A stretch of 11,079 bases of DNA, taken from Bacteroidales bacterium. Lineage in GTDB: Bacteria > Bacteroidota > Bacteroidia > Bacteroidales > UBA932. The translations under genes were made by a program, and so were the position numbers. Location of the stretch: positions 1 to 11,079 of the forward strand of contig JAFYIK010000180.1 of assembly GCA_017538685.1 (NCBI GenBank). Reading direction: 5' to 3'. Positions 6,975-11,079 of this stretch are shown in pieces; positions within the stretch are counted from its first letter, which is position 1, and each line of letters opens with the position of its first letter. The notes beneath the pieces were generated by a model. It was given only the letters and a program-made list of their open reading frames with translations, was not told the DNA's origin and did not search any database.

Positions 6975-8350
6975 AAAAGATCAATATAGCCATAGTACTT
7001 GTTGCCGCGCTCAGCCTTCTGTCGTTAACGAAGGCCTCGGCACAATCATTCAGGAGCGGATATTTCCTGGACAACTATGTCTACGGATACCGCATCAATC
7101 CCGCTCAGATCGGGCCCAGATCCTTCTTCGCCCTGGGACTCGGCAGCATCGACCTGCAGAACAACCTCAACATAGGTATGGGGTCGCTCCTCTTCCCCAC
7201 CGAGAACGGAATGGTGACCGGCTTCAACAAAGCTGTCAGCGCGGACGACTTCCTCGGCGGAATCCCGAACGGAGTGCGTCTCTCGCTCGATGAGAACATC
7301 AACATCCTCAGCTTCGGAATAGCCAAGGAGAACCGTATGAGCACCTTTGAGATCAATTTCAGGACTATGGTAGGCCTCGCCCTGCCCCACGACCTGTTCG
7401 CGTTCCTGAAGCTCGGAGGCGACCAGCCCTACGACATCAGCGGCCTCGGTGCAAACGTCGGAGTGATCGCGGACGTGGCCTACGGTTTCGCGCACAAGGT
7501 GGGCGACAATCTCACCATCGGCGGCCGCCTGCACTTCCTCGCCGGAGTGGCAGACGCCAAACTCTACACCGCGAACAGCAACATCACGATGGGTTCCACA
7601 GCCGAACTGAACACCGAGATTCATCTCGAGACTTCCGGAATCGCATCCATCGGAATCGACTCGGAAGGCAATATCGACCCGAACTCCCTCGCCCTTACTG
7701 GTCCTTACGTAGGCGGCTACGGCGGCGGGCTTGACCTCGGAATCGAGTTCGAACCGTTCGACGGATTCACCCTGACGGCGTCAGTCACCGATTTCGGCAT
7801 CCTCTTCAGGAACAACACCACCAACCTCGCCGCAAGCAGCAAGGTTACCTACAAAGGCGCCGACATCAACTACCAGGAAGACGGTTCGGTGAAAGCCGAT
7901 TTCGACGCTGTCCTGGAAGAGCTGAGGCAGGCGATAGTGTTCCAGGAGGTGGCCGGAGAGGCACAGAGGATGGACATCCTGCCCTTCAACGCCCAGGCCG
8001 GACTCCGCTACAAACTGCCCTTCTTCAAGCCGCTCTCATTCGGCGTGCTCGGCACCTGGCACTACGACACCATCGCCCCTTGGTATGAGGCCCGCGGAGG
8101 CGTCACCCTCACGCCCTTCCGCCTGATCAGCATCAGCGCCAATGCCGGTTACGGCTCGCTCGGCGGCCCCGTCTGCGGCGGTGCGCTGGATCTCCATCTC
8201 GGACCTCTCAACATCCTCGCAGGTTTCGACACCTTCCTGGGTGATATGGGTCTGATCACGGACGTGCAGATACCTCCGTACAACGGAATTCCTATCCCGC
8301 TGCACGGCTTCAACCTGAACGCCCACGTCGGAGTAGGACTAACGTTCTAA
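6971..8350 (+). CDS. Outer-membrane beta-barrel protein, DUF5723-like
   Basis: A 459-aa exported protein. Residues 1-25 are a signal peptide (KK, hydrophobic core, A-S-A before Gln25). The mature protein starts with the pattern S-x-Y-F-x-x-x-x-x-x-Y-x-x-NPA seen in large FadL/PorV-like barrel families of Bacteroidota. It is full of Gly-aromatic strands and ends in G-L-T-F with the terminal Phe needed for barrel insertion. The C-terminal part (ARGGVTLTP, a NAGYGS strand, then LDLHLGPLN and AGFD) is what I remember of DUF5723 proteins. Its ATG overlaps the stop of the giant lipoprotein (ATGA, 6971-6974), so the two are probably made together and interact. Its last 12 bases overlap purD on the other strand. 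The barrel assignment is firm, the family name moderate, the function unknown. Confidence 0.78.
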   Translation: MKKINIAIVLVAALSLLSLTKASAQSFRSGYFLDNYVYGYRINPAQIGPRSFFALGLGSIDLQNNLNIGMGSLLFPTENGMVTGFNKAVSADDFLGGIPNGVRLSLDENINILSFGIAKENRMSTFEINFRTMVGLALPHDLFAFLKLGGDQPYDISGLGANVGVIADVAYGFAHKVGDNLTIGGRLHFLAGVADAKLYTANSNITMGSTAELNTEIHLETSGIASIGIDSEGNIDPNSLALTGPYVGGYGGGLDLGIEFEPFDGFTLTASVTDFGILFRNNTTNLAASSKVTYKGADINYQEDGSVKADFDAVLEELRQAIVFQEVAGEAQRMDILPFNAQAGLRYKLPFFKPLSFGVLGTWHYDTIAPWYEARGGVTLTPFRLISISANAGYGSLGGPVCGGALDLHLGPLNILAGFDTFLGDMGLITDVQIPPYNGIPIPLHGFNLNAHVGVGLTF

Positions 8351-9592
8351 AGCCTGGTGAGCGATATCGCTCCTGAAGAAAAGATTGCCGCAGCGTATTT
8401 TGCTGATCTCCCCGTAGACTTCAGATTGCGCTGCGGCAATTTTTTTACCGCGGCACACAACCATCAGCACACGCCCGCCGTTTGTGACCAGCTTACCGTC
8501 GCGAACGGCGGTGCCCATATGGTAGATGCGGGCATTCACTGCGTCCAGATTCTCGATGACGGCTCCCTTGTCGTAGTGCCCCGGGTAGCCCTTCGAGGCC
8601 AGGACGACGCCAAGAGTCACGTCGTCCGCCCACTGCGGATCAGCGACCGGACGGCCTGAAGCCACTCCCTCGAAGATATCGTAGATGTCGCTCTTCAGAA
8701 GGGGCAGCACCACCTCCGTCTCGGGGTCGCCGAAGCGGGCGTTGAATTCTATCACCTTTATCCCCTGCGGGGTTTTCATAAGTCCGCCGTAGAGCACGCC
8801 GGAAAGCGGAAGGCCCTCGGAGACCATAGCGGAGGCCGCCTTGCACATTATCTCCATATAGGCGAACTCCCTGTCCTCGGGGGTGATGAAGGGCAGCCCG
8901 GTGTAGGCGCCCATTCCCCCTGTATTCGGGCCTTTATCGCCGTCGAAGGCGCGCTTGTGGTCCTGCGAAAGGGGCATAGGATACACGCGGTCGCCATCCA
9001 CGAAGCAGAGGAAGGAGAATTCGGGGCCGGTGAGGAAGTCTTCCACCACCACGCGTCCCTCGCCGAAAGTCTTGTCCAGCAGCATATCTGCCAGCGCCTT
9101 CTTCGCCTCCTCCAGGTTCTGGGCTATCACCACGCCCTTGCCTGCTGCCAGTCCGTCGTACTTCAGCACGGCCGGGAACGGGCGATCGGCCACATAGGCC
9201 AGCGCCTCCCCGTAATCGGAGAAGCTGCGGTAGGATGCGGTGGGGATGCCGTATTTGGCCATAAGTTTCTTTGCGAACTCCTTCGAGCTCTCGATCGAGG
9301 TGGCCGCCTTGGTGTGGCCGAAGATACGCAGCCCTGCTGCGCGGAATTCGTCCACAATGCCCGCGGCCAGCGCGGCCTCGGGACCGACTACTGTCAGATC
9401 CACATTGTGTTCGAGAGCGAAGGTCTTGAGCCCCTGCACGTCAGTGTCCTTTAGAGGCACGTTCTCCGCCTGCTCCCCTATTCCGGCGTTGCCGGGGGCG
9501 CAGTAAATCTTTCCGACCTGCGGGCTGCGGCTCAGAGCGTCCACTATCGCGTGCTCACGGCCTCCGCCTCCTATGACCAATACGGTTTTCAT
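8339..9592 (-). CDS. purD: Phosphoribosylamine-glycine ligase (GAR synthetase)
   Basis: It joins 5-phosphoribosylamine and glycine with ATP to give GAR, the second step of de novo purine synthesis, in the cytoplasm. The 417 aa are close to the normal 420-430. Domains in order: N-terminal VLVIGGGGREHAI (residues 4-16), VGPEAALAAGIVDEF (69-83), the ATP-grasp region starting at SSKEFAKKLM (102-111), the nucleotide loop LKYDGLAAGKGVVIA (143-157), the SQDHKRAFDGDKGPNTGGMGAYT segment (209-231), and the metal/ATP-binding IEFNARFGDPETE (281-293). The C-terminal domain ends with the R-x-DI motif (407-410), so the 3' end at 8339 is genuine although it overlaps the converging barrel gene by 12 bp. The start lies 3 bp after the purH stop, so the two form one operon. 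Confidence 0.96.
   Translation of the reverse strand: MKTVLVIGGGGREHAIVDALSRSPQVGKIYCAPGNAGIGEQAENVPLKDTDVQGLKTFALEHNVDLTVVGPEAALAAGIVDEFRAAGLRIFGHTKAATSIESSKEFAKKLMAKYGIPTASYRSFSDYGEALAYVADRPFPAVLKYDGLAAGKGVVIAQNLEEAKKALADMLLDKTFGEGRVVVEDFLTGPEFSFLCFVDGDRVYPMPLSQDHKRAFDGDKGPNTGGMGAYTGLPFITPEDREFAYMEIMCKAASAMVSEGLPLSGVLYGGLMKTPQGIKVIEFNARFGDPETEVVLPLLKSDIYDIFEGVASGRPVADPQWADDVTLGVVLASKGYPGHYDKGAVIENLDAVNARIYHMGTAVRDGKLVTNGGRVLMVVCRGKKIAAAQSEVYGEISKIRCGNLFFRSDIAHQALER
8384..8446 (+). terminator. Rho-independent-type terminator inside purD
   Basis: Perfect 12-bp arms ATTGCCGCAGCG (8384-8395) and CGCTGCGGCAAT (8429-8440) enclose a 33-base loop and run straight into six more T (8441-8446). Further pairing of the A/G-rich bases before the left arm with the T-run is possible. 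Placed 33 bases after the barrel stop at 8350, it would end the plus-strand transcript. The whole structure is coding sequence for the C-terminus of PurD on the other strand. The loop is longer than usual, which lowers confidence. Confidence 0.6.
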
Positions 9593-9595
9593 ATT

Positions 9596-11079
9596 CTAAT
9601 GTTTAAAATGGCGAACTCCTGTGAAGAGCATACAGATTCCAAGCTCATCCGCCTTCTTGATGGCGTCTTCGTCGCGGATGCTGCCGCCGGGCTGGACTAT
9701 CACGCTCACTCCGTAGCCTGCAGCTAGGGCGACCGTGTCGTCGAAGGGCAGGAAGCCGTCGGATGCGAGCACAAGGCCCTCGGTGAAGCCGGCGTTCTTC
9801 GCCTCGTTAAGGGCTATTTCAGCGGAGCCCACGCGGTTGGTCTGGCCGGCACCAATGCCAATCGTATGGTTGTCTTTCACCACTGCGATGGCGTTGGATT
9901 TCACGTGCTTGACTATCTTCCAGCCGAAATTGGCCTCGGCCAGCTGGGCGTCTGTAGGTTTCACTTTCGTAACGCACATTTCAGCCGTGACGGTCTCCAC
10001 CTGGGTGTCCAGCTGCTGGGCGAGCAGACCGCCGTTGACGCTGATAAACTGAGGAACGGGAGCATCGCTGCGGGTCATATCCACCTTCATCACGCGAAGG
10101 TTCTTCTTCGAGGACAGAATCTCCAGAGCCTCGGGGGTGTAGTCGGGAGCGATAACAATCTCCAGGAAGATGGGTTTCATTCCAGCGGCAACCTCGGCGG
10201 TGAGGGTACGGTTCACGCCCACGATACCGCCGTAGATGCTCACCTTGTCGGCCTCATAGGCAGCCTGCCAGGCTTCTTCGATGGTCTTTCCCACTGCGGC
10301 TCCGCAGGGGTTCATATGCTTGAGGGCCACACAGAAAGGTTCTTCGAAATCGCGAAGCACGTTCAGAGCCGCGTTGGCGTCCTGGATATTGTTGTACGAC
10401 AGTTCCTTGCCCTGGATCTGCTCGGCGAATGCCAGCGAGAAAGGAGCGGGCTCGAGGGCAGCGTAGAACTTGGCGCACTGGTGGGGATTCTCGCCGTAGC
10501 GCAGTCCCTGCTTGAGGTCGTACTCGAGGAAGAGTTTTTCATTCAGGCCAGCCTGGGCGCGCATATAGGTGGCAATGCAGGCGTCATACTCCGCAGTGTG
10601 TGTGTAGGCCTTGGCCGAAAGTTTCAGACGGGTTTCGTCCGAGGTCCTGCCATTCGCGCGAAGTTCTGCCAGAATTGTATCATAATCTAAAGGATCGCAG
10701 ACTATCGTCACGTCTTTCCAGTTCTTCGCGGCGCTGCGCACCATAGAAGGACCGCCTATATCGATGTTCTCGATAGCATCTTCCATCGTGACGCCTTCCT
10801 TGGCGATGGTCTGGCGGAACGGATACAGGTTCACGCACACCAGCTCTATTGTCTCGATTCCGTTCTCTTTGAGGGTCGCCATATGCTCAGGCACATCGCG
10901 GCGGGCAAGGATGCCGCCGTGGACCTTCGGATGCAGGGTTTTCACACGACCGTCGCAGATCTCCGGGAATCCGGTCACCTCGCTGATACCTATGGTCTTA
11001 ACGCCCTCTTTTTCCAAAAGTTTCTGTGTCCCTCCGGTAGCGATTATTTCCCAACCGAGGTCCACAAGACCCTTCACAA
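9596..11079 (-). CDS. purH: Bifunctional AICAR transformylase/IMP cyclohydrolase, N-terminus cut
   Basis: It catalyses the last two steps of IMP synthesis: formyl transfer from 10-formyl-THF to AICAR, then ring closure. The frame stays open to the window edge. The codon at 11077 is an internal Val, and about 14 residues are missing against the usual length of just over 500. Counting from that codon: the IMP cyclohydrolase part (about 1-180) shows STGGT-like ATGGTQKLL (13-21), DGRVKTLHPKVHGG (42-55) and NIDIGGPSMVRSAAKN (104-119). The transformylase part shows LRYGENPHQ (192-200), the catalytic K253-H254 in KHMNPCG, KSNAIAVVKD (393-402), VQPGGS (461-466) and the final RHFKH. All key residues are present. 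purD follows after 3 bp. The promoter lies outside the window. Confidence 0.96.
   Translation of the reverse strand, partial: VKGLVDLGWEIIATGGTQKLLEKEGVKTIGISEVTGFPEICDGRVKTLHPKVHGGILARRDVPEHMATLKENGIETIELVCVNLYPFRQTIAKEGVTMEDAIENIDIGGPSMVRSAAKNWKDVTIVCDPLDYDTILAELRANGRTSDETRLKLSAKAYTHTAEYDACIATYMRAQAGLNEKLFLEYDLKQGLRYGENPHQCAKFYAALEPAPFSLAFAEQIQGKELSYNNIQDANAALNVLRDFEEPFCVALKHMNPCGAAVGKTIEEAWQAAYEADKVSIYGGIVGVNRTLTAEVAAGMKPIFLEIVIAPDYTPEALEILSSKKNLRVMKVDMTRSDAPVPQFISVNGGLLAQQLDTQVETVTAEMCVTKVKPTDAQLAEANFGWKIVKHVKSNAIAVVKDNHTIGIGAGQTNRVGSAEIALNEAKNAGFTEGLVLASDGFLPFDDTVALAAGYGVSVIVQPGGSIRDEDAIKKADELGICMLFTGVRHFKH

Noticed and set aside
8359..8372. 14-bp perfect palindrome GAGCGATATCGCTC
   Set aside because: It encodes the conserved Arg-Ser-Asp-Ile-Ala end of PurD and has no T-run or second copy, so chance within a conserved motif explains it.
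9866..10690. A 274-codon plus-strand open frame
   Set aside because: It lies entirely within purH, whose motifs are all in the minus frame; the His/Gly/Val-rich product is a typical antisense artefact.

Overview
The window looks like a piece of a Bacteroidota chromosome, most likely a Bacteroidales relative, at roughly 55-58% GC by eye. The signs are two lipoproteins with Bacteroidota-type N-termini, outer-membrane barrels ending in Phe, start codons without Shine-Dalgarno sequences, and TAnnTTTG promoter boxes of the Bacteroidota primary sigma factor. No tRNA, rRNA, insertion sequence or CRISPR array is visible. The window is almost completely coding.

Layout. (1) 1-563 (+): the C-terminal part of an adenosine deaminase, closer to the animal ADA2/ADGF type than to the short bacterial Add type. 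It meets, stop codon to stop codon, (2) 560-1186 (-): a small secreted beta-barrel protein. (3) 1187-1289: a divergent control region with a TAnnTTTG box facing each way and a 13-bp palindrome. (4) 1290-3507 (+): a tight run of a 69-aa AbrB/SpoVT-type DNA-binding protein, a membrane acyltransferase overlapping it by ATGA, and a lipoprotein alpha/beta hydrolase 17 bp further on. (5) 3561-8350 (+): an 1137-aa very acidic beta-rich lipoprotein that overlaps by ATGA a 459-aa outer-membrane barrel protein resembling DUF5723. (6) 8339-11079 (-): purH (cut by the window end) followed 3 bp later by purD. Transcripts 5 and 6 converge, their coding ends overlap by 12 bp, and the likely terminator of the plus-strand genes lies inside the purD coding sequence.

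How the parts fit. purH and purD are ordinary de novo purine synthesis, and the deaminase handles purine nucleosides, but they are not co-transcribed. Everything between them concerns the cell envelope: an acyl-group transferase, a secreted esterase-like lipoprotein, three predicted outer-membrane or exported components, and one small regulator.

Two things stand out. First, the palindromic tetramer CATG does not occur once in 11,079 bases, where about 40 copies would be expected from base composition, and codons before Met avoid a final C even in a gene where C is the usual third base. This points to strong selection or mutation against the word, for example by a CATG-specific restriction system. 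Second, the coupled pair of a giant, nearly arginine-free acidic lipoprotein and an outer-membrane barrel looks like a two-component envelope assembly of unknown function.
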